DNA from: Spirosoma panaciterrae DSM 21099
GTDB lineage: Bacteria; Bacteroidota; Bacteroidia; Cytophagales; Spirosomataceae
Assembly: GCF_000374025.1 (NCBI RefSeq)
Contig: NZ_KB893172.1
Coordinates: 616,879-680,878 of the forward strand
DNA: 64,000 bases
Direction of reading: 5' to 3'
Each line of letters opens with the position of its first letter. Position 1 is the first letter of the stretch. Under the pieces are notes generated by a model. The model saw only the letters and a list, made by a program, of their open reading frames with translations. It had not been told where the DNA came from and ran no database searches. Below are positions 22,412 to 31,478 of the stretch, piece after piece. A program made the translations under genes and the position numbers.

Positions 22412-25400
22412 TTACGCCACCTTGCACGTCACCCCGTCCATGGCTTCCAGTGCTCGCAGGAAGGTGTTAGCCGGGAAGACCTTCAGGGTTCGTGCCTGTA
22501 AACTGACCTCGATTCGTTCGTCGGGATCAATTACATTGAGCGATAGGGAGCATGTACCTGGATGCGCATTAACCAATTCATTGATCTGACTGATTAACTG
22601 GGCATTCACCGAATCCAGCGTTAGAGATACGCGGACTTCCTTGCAGAATTTTTCGCGCATTTCGCTCAATAGCCGGATGGTGATGGGTTTGAACTCCAGA
22701 TTCTCGGAATTCCAGCGGTTCTGCGTTTTACCTGTAATGTGCAGAAACCGCCCGACTTCAATATACTGGCCAAGCCGAACGTAATCATCGCCAAAAAGGG
22801 CCATCTCGATGGAGGTACTGTAATCCTCAATCTTGAAGATACAGAAGGGATTACCGTTTTTGGCAATTTTCGTTTGCAGGGCCGATACAATACCCGCCAC
22901 TTTAATTTCGGGAGCCTTGACTTCGTAAATTTTGTCGAGTGTGCAATTGCAAAACCCTTCCAGTTCGAGTTTGAATTCATCCAGCGGGTGGCCGGTGATA
23001 TAGAACCCAACCACATCTTTCTCGAATTTCAGCTTTTCGATCTGATTCCATTCAGGTACTACTGGCGGTTTAGGGCGGGGTAACATGGGTCCGCCACCTG
23101 TTAAAGCGCCAAATAGTGATTGCTGGGCTGCGGCTTTCTCAGCGTGGTAATTGTTGGCGTAACGGATAATTTTCTCCAGATACGCACTGGTTTCCCCGAC
23201 CGGAATCTCGAAATACTGCGCCCGATGGTATTCATCTAAGGCATCGAACGCTCCCGCATAAGCGAGCGATTCGAGGGTTTTCTTGTTGACAGTGCGGAGA
23301 TTGACCCGAATGGCGAAATCGAAAATATCTTTAAACGATCCGCCGGCTTTGCGTTCTTCGATGATGGCTTCTACTGCCGCATCGCCAGCCCCTTTAATAC
23401 CGCCGAGGCCAAACCGGATTTCTCCCTTTTTGTTTACGCCAAATACCCGCTCGGATTCGTTTACGTCGGGGCCAAGTACGGGGATGCCAATATTCTTACA
23501 CTCTTCGAGGAAGAAGGTAATTTTTTCGATGTTGCCCAGACAGCTCGTCAAGACGGCCGCCATGTACTCGGCTTTGTAATATGTCTTGAGGTAAGCGGTT
23601 TGATAAGCTACGAAAGCGTAACAGGTCGAGTGCGACTTATTGAACGCGTACGAAGCAAAGGCCTCCCAGTCGGTCCAGACTTTTTCGCACGTTTTAAGAG
23701 GAAGCTTATTGGCTCCGCAGCCGTCCATAAACTTACTCTTCATCTTATCGAGTGTGGCCCGGTCCTTCTTCCCCATGGCTTTCCGCAGCACGTCGGCATC
23801 GCCTTTGGTGAAGTTGGCCAATTTCTGCGACAGCAACATGATCTGCTCCTGATAAGTCGCAATCCCGAAGGTTTCGGCCAGGTACTCCTCCATTTCAGGA
23901 AGGTCATAAACAACCTGCTCGCGGCCATGCTTCCGGTTGATAAACGTCGGAATGTACTGAATCGGGCCAGGGCGATACAGGGCGTTCATCGCAATGAGGT
24001 CCTCAAAACGGTCAGGCTTGAGATCCTTCATGTATTTCTTCATTCCGTCGGATTCGAACTGGAAAATGGCGTTAGTTTCGCCCCGCTGGAACAGTTCGTA
24101 CACTTTTGGATCGTCGAGTGGAATGTCGTCAATGTCAGTTTCTACTCCGTTGATGACAAAGCCGCCATAGTTTTGCCTGATAAGCCGCAGGCATTCTTTG
24201 ATGATGGTGAGGTTTCTCAGACCCAGAAAGTCCATCTTGATAACCCCCGCATCTTCAATTACTTTCCCCTCATATTGGGTGATAATCAGGTTGGTATCTT
24301 TTGATGTTGATACCGGAACGATGTTCGACAGATCATCGGGAGCAATGATGATCCCGGCGGCATGAACGCCCGTGTTTCGTACGGTTCCTTCCAGTCGACG
24401 CGCTTGCTGCAATACGTTCTGAACCTTTTCTGTATCGATCAGTTTCATCGACCGACCTACGTTCTGATCACCAGATTCGAGAGCCCGCATCCGCTTCACA
24501 TTCTCGACCTCTTCAGGCTGAATCACGCTCGCCAATCCGCCCGGCCCGTCTATTGGGTCCTCAAAGATTCGTTTGAGGGTCATGTTGTAGGTCGGCTTGT
24601 CGGGAACTAGCTTGGCCAGTGCATTGGCATCGGGAAGGGGTAAGTCCATCACCCGGCCTACGTCCTTGATCGCTGATTTAGCAGCCATCGTACCATAGGT
24701 GACAATAGCCGCTACCTGCTGTTTCCCATACTTGTCGACTACATAGTCGATAACCCGTTGCCGACCTTCATCGTCAAAGTCGGTATCGATATCGGGCATC
24801 GACTTCCGGTCGGGGTTAAGGAACCGCTCGAACAGCAAGTCGTATTTGATCGGGTCGATGTTCGTAATACCGATGCAATAGGCCACGGCACTCCCAGCCG
24901 CACTCCCCCGGCCTGGACCGACCATTACCCCCAGATCGCGACCGGCTTTAATGAAGTCCGATACGATGAGAAAGTAACCGGCAAATCCCATCGTTTTGAT
25001 GGTGAACAGCTCAAAGTCAAGGCGTTCCTGGACATGGCTTTCAATTTCGCCATATCGCTTTCGGGCCCCTTCGTAGGTTAAGTGTTTGAGGTATTCCCAC
25101 TGGTTGGCCACATCATCGGCATGGAGCTGAAACTCCTGCGGAATCGGGAAGTTGGGCAGCAGAATATCCCGCTTGAGTTTCAGGATCTCGACCTTATCGA
25201 CAATCTCGTTGGTATTGTCGATGGCTTCGGGCAGATCATGAAACAACGTACTCATCTCCTGGGTATTCTTGAAATAGAATTGATCGGAGAAGAACGCAAA
25301 GCGGGTGTTTTTAGGCATAGCCTCGTCGTCGTTGAATTCCTTCATCGACGGCGTACTCTGTTTTTCACCCGTATTCACGCACAGCAGAATATCGTGGGCC

Positions 25401-26047
25401 ACCCAATCGTCGCGGTCTACATAGTGCGAATCGTTCGACGCAATGATCTTGACGTTGTATTTTCGGGCAAACTTGACCAGTACCTCGTTGGCTTTGATCT
25501 GATCAGGAATTTCGTGACGTTGTAATTCGACGTAATAGTCTTCGCCGAAGCGATCGAGCCACCACTTGAATTCGGCTTCACCCGCTTCTTCCCCTTTTTT
25601 CAGGATCGTTTTCGGTACGATGGCCCCAATGCAACAGGTGGTGGCAATGAGCCCTTCTTTATACTGATCAATCAGCGCCTTGGTTACGCGAGGATATTTA
25701 CCATAGAGACCCTCCATATAGCCCAGCGAGCAGAGTTTTACCAGATTTTTGTAGCCCTGTGGACTCTTCGCCAATAACAACTGGTGATAGCGAATATCTT
25801 TTTGCTCTTTGGTAAACTGTTTGCGCGTATGGTCGTCCACTACATAAAACTCACACCCGACGATTGGTTTGATGCCCTGCTTACTGGCTTCAGCCACAAA
25901 CTCGAACACCCCAAACATATTGCCGTGGTCGGTGATGGCTACCGCAGGCATGTTGTCGGCTTTTGCCTTCTTGATCAGCTTTTTAATGTCGGCCTGACCG
26001 TCGAGCAGGGAGTATTGGGTATGGCAGTGGAGATGGGAGAATTGCAT
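22412..26047 (-). CDS. dnaE: DNA polymerase III alpha subunit
   Basis: A 1211-residue replicative polymerase. It starts with a PHP domain (SHLHCHTQYSLLDGQADI, ITDHGNMFG). The C-family polymerase core carries the catalytic Asp pair in MPDIDTDFDD near residue 417 and the TGVHAAGIII segment. A helix-hairpin-helix region and an OB-fold (VAGIVSALQTKI) follow. The length is normal. Its last residues, LRALEAMDGVTCKVA, appear to have been supplied by the inserted island, because an older version of the end lies 1.2 kb further on. TAAATTTG at 26082-26089 (minus) is a candidate -7 box. Confidence 0.95.
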   Translation of the reverse strand: MQFSHLHCHTQYSLLDGQADIKKLIKKAKADNMPAVAITDHGNMFGVFEFVAEASKQGIKPIVGCEFYVVDDHTRKQFTKEQKDIRYHQLLLAKSPQGYKNLVKLCSLGYMEGLYGKYPRVTKALIDQYKEGLIATTCCIGAIVPKTILKKGEEAGEAEFKWWLDRFGEDYYVELQRHEIPDQIKANEVLVKFARKYNVKIIASNDSHYVDRDDWVAHDILLCVNTGEKQSTPSMKEFNDDEAMPKNTRFAFFSDQFYFKNTQEMSTLFHDLPEAIDNTNEIVDKVEILKLKRDILLPNFPIPQEFQLHADDVANQWEYLKHLTYEGARKRYGEIESHVQERLDFELFTIKTMGFAGYFLIVSDFIKAGRDLGVMVGPGRGSAAGSAVAYCIGITNIDPIKYDLLFERFLNPDRKSMPDIDTDFDDEGRQRVIDYVVDKYGKQQVAAIVTYGTMAAKSAIKDVGRVMDLPLPDANALAKLVPDKPTYNMTLKRIFEDPIDGPGGLASVIQPEEVENVKRMRALESGDQNVGRSMKLIDTEKVQNVLQQARRLEGTVRNTGVHAAGIIIAPDDLSNIVPVSTSKDTNLIITQYEGKVIEDAGVIKMDFLGLRNLTIIKECLRLIRQNYGGFVINGVETDIDDIPLDDPKVYELFQRGETNAIFQFESDGMKKYMKDLKPDRFEDLIAMNALYRPGPIQYIPTFINRKHGREQVVYDLPEMEEYLAETFGIATYQEQIMLLSQKLANFTKGDADVLRKAMGKKDRATLDKMKSKFMDGCGANKLPLKTCEKVWTDWEAFASYAFNKSHSTCYAFVAYQTAYLKTYYKAEYMAAVLTSCLGNIEKITFFLEECKNIGIPVLGPDVNESERVFGVNKKGEIRFGLGGIKGAGDAAVEAIIEERKAGGSFKDIFDFAIRVNLRTVNKKTLESLAYAGAFDALDEYHRAQYFEIPVGETSAYLEKIIRYANNYHAEKAAAQQSLFGALTGGGPMLPRPKPPVVPEWNQIEKLKFEKDVVGFYITGHPLDEFKLELEGFCNCTLDKIYEVKAPEIKVAGIVSALQTKIAKNGNPFCIFKIEDYSTSIEMALFGDDYVRLGQYIEVGRFLHITGKTQNRWNSENLEFKPITIRLLSEMREKFCKEVRVSLTLDSVNAQLISQINELVNAHPGTCSLSLNVIDPDERIEVSLQARTLKVFPANTFLRALEAMDGVTCKVA
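22421..22459 (-). repeat. direct repeat within the dnaE 3' end (inner copy)
   Basis: The second copy of the repeat at 21198-21236, lying inside the present dnaE reading frame (LRALEAMDGVTCK). The identity to the outer copy stops exactly at its dnaE-proximal end (position 22459), which marks the likely crossover. Confidence 0.75.
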
Positions 26048-26081
26048 AGTTGAATAGCACCGGCAACCCGGCGGGATTTAT

Positions 26082-26089
26082 CAAATTTA
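26082..26089 (-). promoter_or_regulatory. candidate -7 box (TAAATTTG) for dnaE
   Basis: A minus-strand TAnnTTTG match 35 bases ahead of the dnaE start; no matching -33 element was recognised. Confidence 0.35.
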
Positions 26090-26213
26090 AGGATAAACTG
26101 ATTTTGTTCCTTTGGTAAAAATAGGCAATCTGACGGGGAGAGTGACGAAGAAACGTAAGGATTTTTGGGCAGGTTCTGATAAGCGTCTGATTCTGATAAG
26201 CGTTCTTGTCAAA

Positions 26214-26828
26214 TTATACTAAAGAGCGAACAGCTTGTAGGACTTTGTCTTTCACTTGCGACCATGTGATGGCTTTTACGGTAACAGGGTCTGCCTGTGG
26301 CTCTGCATCGTCAAAATAGGTGAGTGAACGAATCACATAGCCGGGGTCGCTATTCGGATATTTAGCTACAAAAAACTGGAGAATATCCGTCAAAGCAAAG
26401 TGGTTAAGCAGTTCGGCTATATCCCAAAAATCCTTTTTTGCTCCCCGCCCACTAACTGCCCCTAACTTCATGGCAATAACATCTTCAACCGACCAGAAAC
26501 GTATGCCTTCATCGAATGTAAAAGGTTTAAGCAATGGATAACGATGAGCCAGAAGATCAACTTTAACGCCTTCTATAAATAAACTGAGCGTATTACGGCC
26601 TTCATCCGTTTTAATCAAGGTAGGGAATACGGCTAATAGCTCATCAAAAATCTCTTGTTCAGGAAAAGACTGGTTTGTAAATAAGTCAATGTCAATGGAC
26701 AGACGATGGCCGAATTGTAAAGCTAAATTTGTACCACCAGCCAAAGCAAACTGCTCGAGAAAGGGCAGGCTCATAAGCCGCTTTAGTAATTCCAGGGTAT
26801 CTGGCTCGACTGTTGACGGGTGTAGCAT
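26214..26828 (-). CDS. AbiEii/AbiGii-type nucleotidyltransferase (putative toxin)
   Basis: A 204-residue protein with FALAGGTNLALQFGHRLSIDIDLF near residue 30: the GG and D-x-D of the nucleotidyltransferase core, as in AbiEii toxins. EDVIAMKLGAVSGRGAKKDFWDI is the family's C-terminal Lys/Asp segment. AbiEii proteins are the toxin of type IV toxin-antitoxin and phage abortive infection systems. It overlaps the preceding DUF6922 gene by 46 bases and is the last gene of a three-gene minus-strand operon. No active-site loss is visible, unlike the relative at 11853. Confidence 0.85.
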   Translation of the reverse strand: MLHPSTVEPDTLELLKRLMSLPFLEQFALAGGTNLALQFGHRLSIDIDLFTNQSFPEQEIFDELLAVFPTLIKTDEGRNTLSLFIEGVKVDLLAHRYPLLKPFTFDEGIRFWSVEDVIAMKLGAVSGRGAKKDFWDIAELLNHFALTDILQFFVAKYPNSDPGYVIRSLTYFDDAEPQADPVTVKAITWSQVKDKVLQAVRSLV

Positions 26829-27079
26829 CGGAACTGTTGGGGGTTGAGATCAAAAATAGCGCAGCAGAATGATAGCGACTTCTTCTTTAAATAGGCAGCT
26901 TGCATCACCTCTGTTTTTACTCGTTCATGACCGTAATAGCGCAGGATTTCAAGGATATCAGCCCAGAGTCCGTAGTTCATGACCTTTTCAATAATAAACC
27001 GGGCATTGGTTTCATACTCCAGTTTCTTTATATCCACATCCCAAAAAGCAGTGGGGGAGAGGTTGGGAGGAATGGTCAT
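26783..27079 (-). CDS. DUF6922-like putative antitoxin
   Basis: A 98-residue protein: AFWDVDIKKLEYETNARFII, then LEILRYYGHERVKTEV, LKKKSLSFCCAIFDL and FRCYTR. This pattern matches DUF6922 proteins, which regularly precede AbiEii nucleotidyltransferases in Bacteroidota and are taken as their antitoxins. Its start overlaps the upstream nuclease gene by four bases (ATGA) and its end overlaps the toxin by 46, so the three are translationally coupled. Confidence 0.75.
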   Translation of the reverse strand: MTIPPNLSPTAFWDVDIKKLEYETNARFIIEKVMNYGLWADILEILRYYGHERVKTEVMQAAYLKKKSLSFCCAIFDLNPQQFRCYTRQQSSQIPWNY

Positions 27080-28104
27080 TGTGGAAATGTTTTATCTAGA
27101 ACCTCTTGGGCTTTTTTCAGGTTTTCTAATGTCTCTTGAAAGTCAAGAAGGCCGTTTCGTTTCTGTCGATAATCACCATCCCAACGCATAACGGTCATAT
27201 ATCGGCCATTGCCCATACGCTTAGGTCGTTCGACTCGAATACTATTGAGCTGAATAGCTGCGGCCATTAATTTCTGGAATGCTTTTTCACGAGCCATTGA
27301 GCGCTTTGTTTCGTCATTGACTTCAATCTTGAAACATAGAGAATTGTTCTCTAACTGTAAATATGGTGTGTATAATTCGTTTTGAAGAGGTTTAAAATAC
27401 CACCAGAAGCCGAAAAAGCCCCCGGCTGGATTTGCTACGTAATTCCAATTGGCTCTGTCATCTTCGCCAATAGTATAAAATTGCTCGCGGCTATTATATA
27501 TCTGCATGAAGAAACCTCGCCAATCATTGTCGCTCCAATCAGACAGACTTGTGTTTGAATATTGATTAACAGCATATTCCATGTTTTCCAAGTGGGAAAG
27601 GAAATCGCAGTAAATGGCGTTTTTAATCGTTGACTTACCTACTTGTAAAAGCTCTAAAAATTCTTTTCGTAGGTACGTTTTATACTGTCCTACGTCAAAT
27701 TTTGACTGATAACCAGTTTTGAAATAAATGGGTATTATCTGCTCTACAGTATAATCCTTTTTTGCATTATCATAATAACGACCCAATTGACCTGAATGGT
27801 GGTCAGTATGAGTCTTATCTTCAATCAAAATGGCCAGTTTTTCATAGCTATTGTCCTTATTGATTTCAATGAGTATATCTAATTTTTCAACCTGACGTAG
27901 TACCGTAACTGTTTGAATCTTTTCCAGAGTGTAATTTGTCTTATGCTTATGAATGAGAGAGAGTAGGAATTCACGAGCGATTTGATGTAGCTCAAAGCCT
28001 CCAAATATTGGATCAGCCCAAGCAGCTAACCAACAAATAAATGCGTCCTGCGATAGTTCACTGGTTGCGTAGGAAAATAAATTAGGTTGAGTTTGGTGGG
28101 ACAT
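27076..28104 (-). CDS. PD-(D/E)XK nuclease-superfamily protein
   Basis: A 342-residue protein with the restriction-endonuclease-like core KLDILIEI...LAILIEDKTHTDHH (Asp, then Glu-x-Lys) near residues 70-98, matching the PDDEXK_4 type of nuclease-like proteins. Such proteins are frequent in defence islands, but the family is poorly characterised. The gene is AT-rich compared with neighbours. It is the first gene of an operon with the DUF6922/AbiEii pair. A longer reading frame of 23 codons upstream exists; MSHQTQPNLF is the preferred start because family members begin close to the YATSELSQDAFI segment. Confidence 0.75.
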   Translation of the reverse strand: MSHQTQPNLFSYATSELSQDAFICWLAAWADPIFGGFELHQIAREFLLSLIHKHKTNYTLEKIQTVTVLRQVEKLDILIEINKDNSYEKLAILIEDKTHTDHHSGQLGRYYDNAKKDYTVEQIIPIYFKTGYQSKFDVGQYKTYLRKEFLELLQVGKSTIKNAIYCDFLSHLENMEYAVNQYSNTSLSDWSDNDWRGFFMQIYNSREQFYTIGEDDRANWNYVANPAGGFFGFWWYFKPLQNELYTPYLQLENNSLCFKIEVNDETKRSMAREKAFQKLMAAAIQLNSIRVERPKRMGNGRYMTVMRWDGDYRQKRNGLLDFQETLENLKKAQEVLDKTFPQ

Positions 28105-28355
28105 GATTGAAATATATAATTGAGGGTTTAAGTTTCGTAAAGGATTACCCAAAGTACCTATTTTTACATACAATCTCTATGTACCTTTCAGCAAGCACTT
28201 TGGTATTCATCTGCATTCGTAAAACACAAGGGCTAGCTATCTCACCCTACAACCATTATGATAAGCTACCCGAAAGTGCAGGATGGCTGATTCAGTAAGG
28301 CTGTGCATCTTGCAGCTTGAAAAGCCGTAGGTCGTACGGACAGAACAGATTCGTT

Positions 28356-29684
28356 ATGAAAAAACTACTGGTTGTACTCGCCTTTACCCTTATCGGAAGT
28401 ACACGGAATGTGGCTCAAACACCCGGCAAAGAAGCTTTTCCTGACGGGACCGTAATAAGCAACTGGTTCAGGACGGTAAAAAAAGTATCCATTGCGCAGC
28501 TTGGAAAAGCGTATGTGATTACAGACTATGGCGTAAAATCGGACAGTACGCTGGTTCAGACCGGCGCGATTCAGAAGGCTATCGATGCAGCCGCTCAACG
28601 GGGAGGAGGGGTGGTGGTGATACCGAAGGGAACCTTTATGAGTGGAGCGCTCTTCTTCAAACCCAAAACGCACTTGTACGTATCCGAGGGGGCGGTTCTG
28701 AAAGGGTCCAACAACATTGACGACTATCCGAAACTGCCATCCCGAATGGAAGGGCAAAGCCTGGATTATTTTGCCGCTCTAGTCAATGCCTATCAGGTCA
28801 ATGGCTTTACCATCGCTGGAAAAGGCAAAATTGATGGCAATGGATTGCGGTTCTGGGAGGCTTTCTGGGACAGACGCAAAGAAAACCCGAACTGCACCAA
28901 TCTGGAAGTGTCGCGTCCTCGGTTGGTATTTATCTGGAAATGTAATAACGTACAGGTGCAGGATGTCAAGCTGCACAATGCAGGTTTCTGGACGAGCCAT
29001 TACTACCAGTGCCAGAACGTGAAAGTGTTAAATGCTCATATTTATTCGCCCTACAAGCCTGTAAAAGCCCCAAGTACCGATGCGATTGACATTGATGCCT
29101 GTACGAATGTGCTCATCAAAGACTGTTATATGTCGGTAAACGATGATGCGATTGCGCTCAAAGGGGGCAAAGGCCCCTGGGCCGACCAGGTACCAAACAA
29201 TGGCGCTAATACCAACATTATCATTGAAGATTGTGAGTTTGGATTTTGCCATTCGGCCCTGACCTGCGGCAGTGAGGCCATTCACAACCGGAACATCCTC
29301 ATGCGCAACTGCCATGTCCGTGAAGCCAGTCGGGTGTTGTGGCTTAAGATGCGGCCCGATACGCCACAGCTTTATGAATACATCACCGTAGAAAATATAA
29401 AAGGGCAGGCCCATAGTCTGCTGTATGCAAAACCCTGGACACAGTTTTTTGACTTACAGGGCCGTAAAGACATACCAATCTCGTATTCCGATCACATAAC
29501 CCTCAAAAATATCGAGCTGACGTGTGATACGTTTTTTGATGTGGCGATCTCCGAAAACGACAAACTGACCAACTTTACTTTTGAAAATGTCAACGTAGAA
29601 AGTAAAAATACCGCCATCGACAAACGCCTTGTCTGGGGCTTTACACTCAAAAATGTGCGCGTAAATAATACCCTTGTTGAGTGA
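28356..29684 (+). CDS. exported glycoside hydrolase family 28 (polygalacturonase-like)
   Basis: A 442-residue protein with a signal peptide (KKLLVVLAFTLIG) and a right-handed parallel beta-helix. GH28 catalytic elements appear as STDAIDID near residue 239, VNDDAIALKGG near 262, CHSALTCGSE near 298 and WLKMR near 328. These give the three Asp residues and the His and Lys/Arg positions, with small substitutions from plant-type NTD/GHG. It probably cleaves or trims pectin-type galacturonides in the periplasm. It stands alone with no SusC/SusD or carbohydrate locus nearby. Confidence 0.85.
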   Translation: MKKLLVVLAFTLIGSTRNVAQTPGKEAFPDGTVISNWFRTVKKVSIAQLGKAYVITDYGVKSDSTLVQTGAIQKAIDAAAQRGGGVVVIPKGTFMSGALFFKPKTHLYVSEGAVLKGSNNIDDYPKLPSRMEGQSLDYFAALVNAYQVNGFTIAGKGKIDGNGLRFWEAFWDRRKENPNCTNLEVSRPRLVFIWKCNNVQVQDVKLHNAGFWTSHYYQCQNVKVLNAHIYSPYKPVKAPSTDAIDIDACTNVLIKDCYMSVNDDAIALKGGKGPWADQVPNNGANTNIIIEDCEFGFCHSALTCGSEAIHNRNILMRNCHVREASRVLWLKMRPDTPQLYEYITVENIKGQAHSLLYAKPWTQFFDLQGRKDIPISYSDHITLKNIELTCDTFFDVAISENDKLTNFTFENVNVESKNTAIDKRLVWGFTLKNVRVNNTLVE

Positions 29685-29698
29685 AAAGGGCGGCCAGA

Positions 29699-30133
29699 TT
29701 ATTGTTTCTGTAAGGCCCATACGTAGCAGCCTGTACTGGCTGTGGGGCGTTTCACAAACGCGAACAATTGAGATGGGGCGTCTTTGCCACTGCAGTTGAT
29801 AGAGACCTGAACAACGAATTTGGGGGCATTTTGGAGTATGGTTTCGGAGATGATAATCCGCTCATTGGACGCGTTTTTATACGTGCTTTTGGTCAGATCA
29901 TTAGCGAGCGTGTCTTTCTGGACATAAATGTCGTAGATAAGTTGATTGGACGCGTTGCCCTGATACTCAGAAGCGATCAGTAGGGCACCTGGGTAGCCGC
30001 TCTCGCAGGGAGCCTTGGCTACCAAGGTTGCAGGTGGTTGGCACACAGCCATTTGCGGATCGTTCGCCGACTTCCGGCAATTCGTAAACAGGGTGCTTAC
30101 CAGAAAAAGCGTGATGGATAGGGCCGTTTTCAT
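29699..30133 (-). CDS. hypothetical lipoprotein
   Basis: A 144-residue protein with a lipoprotein signal (STLFTNC, Cys at residue 19). The mature part has four further Cys that could form disulfides and ends VKRPTASTGCYVWALQKQ. No family recognised. Convergent with GH28, with 14 bases between stops. Confidence 0.65.
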   Translation of the reverse strand: MKTALSITLFLVSTLFTNCRKSANDPQMAVCQPPATLVAKAPCESGYPGALLIASEYQGNASNQLIYDIYVQKDTLANDLTKSTYKNASNERIIISETILQNAPKFVVQVSINCSGKDAPSQLFAFVKRPTASTGCYVWALQKQ

Positions 30134-30270
30134 CGTTGTACAGATGGTTTTAATAAGATAACGCTGATCGTATAAAAATGTCTATTGAAACGGTCTACAG
30201 TGGCCCATTCATTCTTAGTGATCGTTGATACACGTGGGCTATAATCTTAAAATTGTCCGTAAATTCACAC

Positions 30271-30296
30271 TTTTTAGGCCTGTTTATACCTAAAAA
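30271..30296. promoter_or_regulatory. short inverted repeat in a divergent intergenic region
   Basis: TTTTTAGG / CCTAAAAA with a 10-base spacer between two divergent lipoprotein genes. It could be an operator; no regulator gene is adjacent to support this. Confidence 0.3.
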
Positions 30297-30356
30297 ACAT
30301 GGCACAGCGTTTGATAGAAAAGCTGTGAACAAACCCATCACTATAATTTTATTATC

Positions 30357-30857
30357 ATGGCTACTCGCTACGCCGTTCGATCCTTTTGCACTACGTTAAT
30401 AGCCTTATTCGCTATTGGTTTTCTGGCCACATCCTGTAAAAAAAATGGAGGTACTGACGTGGTTGATCCCCGCGATCAATACCAGGGGGTGTATACGGGA
30501 AACTACCGATCAACCCTGTACATAAATAATACGCTGCCTGCCGGTGATCCTGAAGTCGGGACTGTACAGGTTACCGTATCTAAAGCACAGGAAGCCAATC
30601 AGGTTACGCTGGATATGCTCTTCAATGGGGCTACTAAACAGACCCTTACGGCCGAATTGACCAATGATACGTTTACGATTGTGAATAAAACCAGTGAACC
30701 GCTTGCCTTTGGTGGTAAAACCTACGACGCTCAATATGTAGCGCAGGGGCAGTTTGTGGTAAAAGAGAAAACGTTTACGTTGAATACAACAGCCGAAACC
30801 GTTCAACTCGGAGTGACGCTCACCAAACGAGGAGACGTTACGGGCACCATGAAATGA
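30357..30857 (+). CDS. hypothetical lipoprotein
   Basis: A 166-residue protein with a clear lipobox (FLATSC, Cys at residue 27) followed by a short charged tether. The predicted beta-rich body (YQGVYTGNYRSTLYIN, TVQVTVSKAQEANQVTLD) resembles the small outer-membrane lipoproteins of Bacteroidota that share a lipocalin-like or Calycin-like look, but I cannot name the family. It is followed by a strong terminator. Confidence 0.65.
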   Translation: MATRYAVRSFCTTLIALFAIGFLATSCKKNGGTDVVDPRDQYQGVYTGNYRSTLYINNTLPAGDPEVGTVQVTVSKAQEANQVTLDMLFNGATKQTLTAELTNDTFTIVNKTSEPLAFGGKTYDAQYVAQGQFVVKEKTFTLNTTAETVQLGVTLTKRGDVTGTMK

Positions 30858-30882
30858 TTGGAGCCATCGGATACCCGATTAC

Positions 30883-30908
30883 AAACCGGCCAATGGCCGG
30901 TTTTTTTA
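30883..30908 (+). terminator. rho-independent terminator
   Basis: Stem AAACCGGCC / GGCCGGTTT (9 bp, loop AAT) ending in a run of seven T, 26 bases after the lipoprotein stop. Confidence 0.9.
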
Positions 30909-30995
30909 TGCAGCTCGGGGAAGACGGTAGAATCGCCGGGGGGGATCCTTTGAAGGGAAACGAACCAATCCGTTTTAACCGATCGACTATTCGCT

Positions 30996-31478
30996 ATGAA
31001 ATACATTTTAAGTTTTTGTTTAGCAGTTTGTTTCCATTGCCTATGGGCACAAGCCCCCGTAGCGCCATCGGCTGCTGCGACTACCTCAACGACTACCAAA
31101 GCCGTATCGGCTGATGAAAAGGCCGTTATCGATACTGAAAAGAAACGGTTTACGGCCCAGATCGATAAGGATATGACGGTTCTGGATCGTGTACTAGCCA
31201 ATGATTTGGTTTATAACCACTCAAGCGGTGCCTCGGATACCAAAGCTTCATTTGTTGAGTCGATTCGGAGTGGAAAAACGGTTTACCGCGCCATTGACAT
31301 AGAAGAACAAAACGCACGCATTTACGGCAACACGGCCGTTATTAATGGTGTATGTTTGCTCAAAGCCACCAGCAATGGCAATGAAATCAATAATCACCTC
31401 CGTTATCTATCCGTCTACGTAAAAAAAGGCGGGCAGTGGCAAATGGTTGCCTGGCAGTCGCTTCGACTGGCTAACTAG
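30996..31478 (+). CDS. exported NTF2-like (DUF4440/SnoaL-type) protein
   Basis: A 160-residue protein with a signal peptide (cut near LWAQA), a low-complexity Ala/Thr segment and an NTF2-like fold: EKKRFTAQIDKDMTVLDRVL, NDLVYNHSSG, KASFVESIRSG and GGQWQMVAWQSLRL. This is the DUF4440-type pattern. Such folds bind small molecules or act as enzymes; no catalytic set is evident. The stop TAG lies at the base of the long inverted repeat downstream. Confidence 0.75.
   Translation: MKYILSFCLAVCFHCLWAQAPVAPSAAATTSTTTKAVSADEKAVIDTEKKRFTAQIDKDMTVLDRVLANDLVYNHSSGASDTKASFVESIRSGKTVYRAIDIEEQNARIYGNTAVINGVCLLKATSNGNEINNHLRYLSVYVKKGGQWQMVAWQSLRLAN

Larger units (their letters stand above)
21237..22459. mobile_element. 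1.2-kb island inserted at the dnaE 3' end
   Basis: The segment between the direct repeats holds a XisI-family gene and a divergent UDG-fold-like gene. It is clearly AT-richer than dnaE and trxA. One repeat copy supplies the present dnaE end, as happens when elements integrate at gene 3' ends and restore the frame. No integrase or transposase is inside, so it is either a passenger remnant or mobilised in trans. Confidence 0.6.

Noticed and set aside
23600-24304. 234-codon frame on the plus strand inside dnaE
   Set aside because: It is antisense to a well-conserved polymerase core and has no recognisable domain; several similar long antisense frames occur in dnaE and polA because of codon usage.
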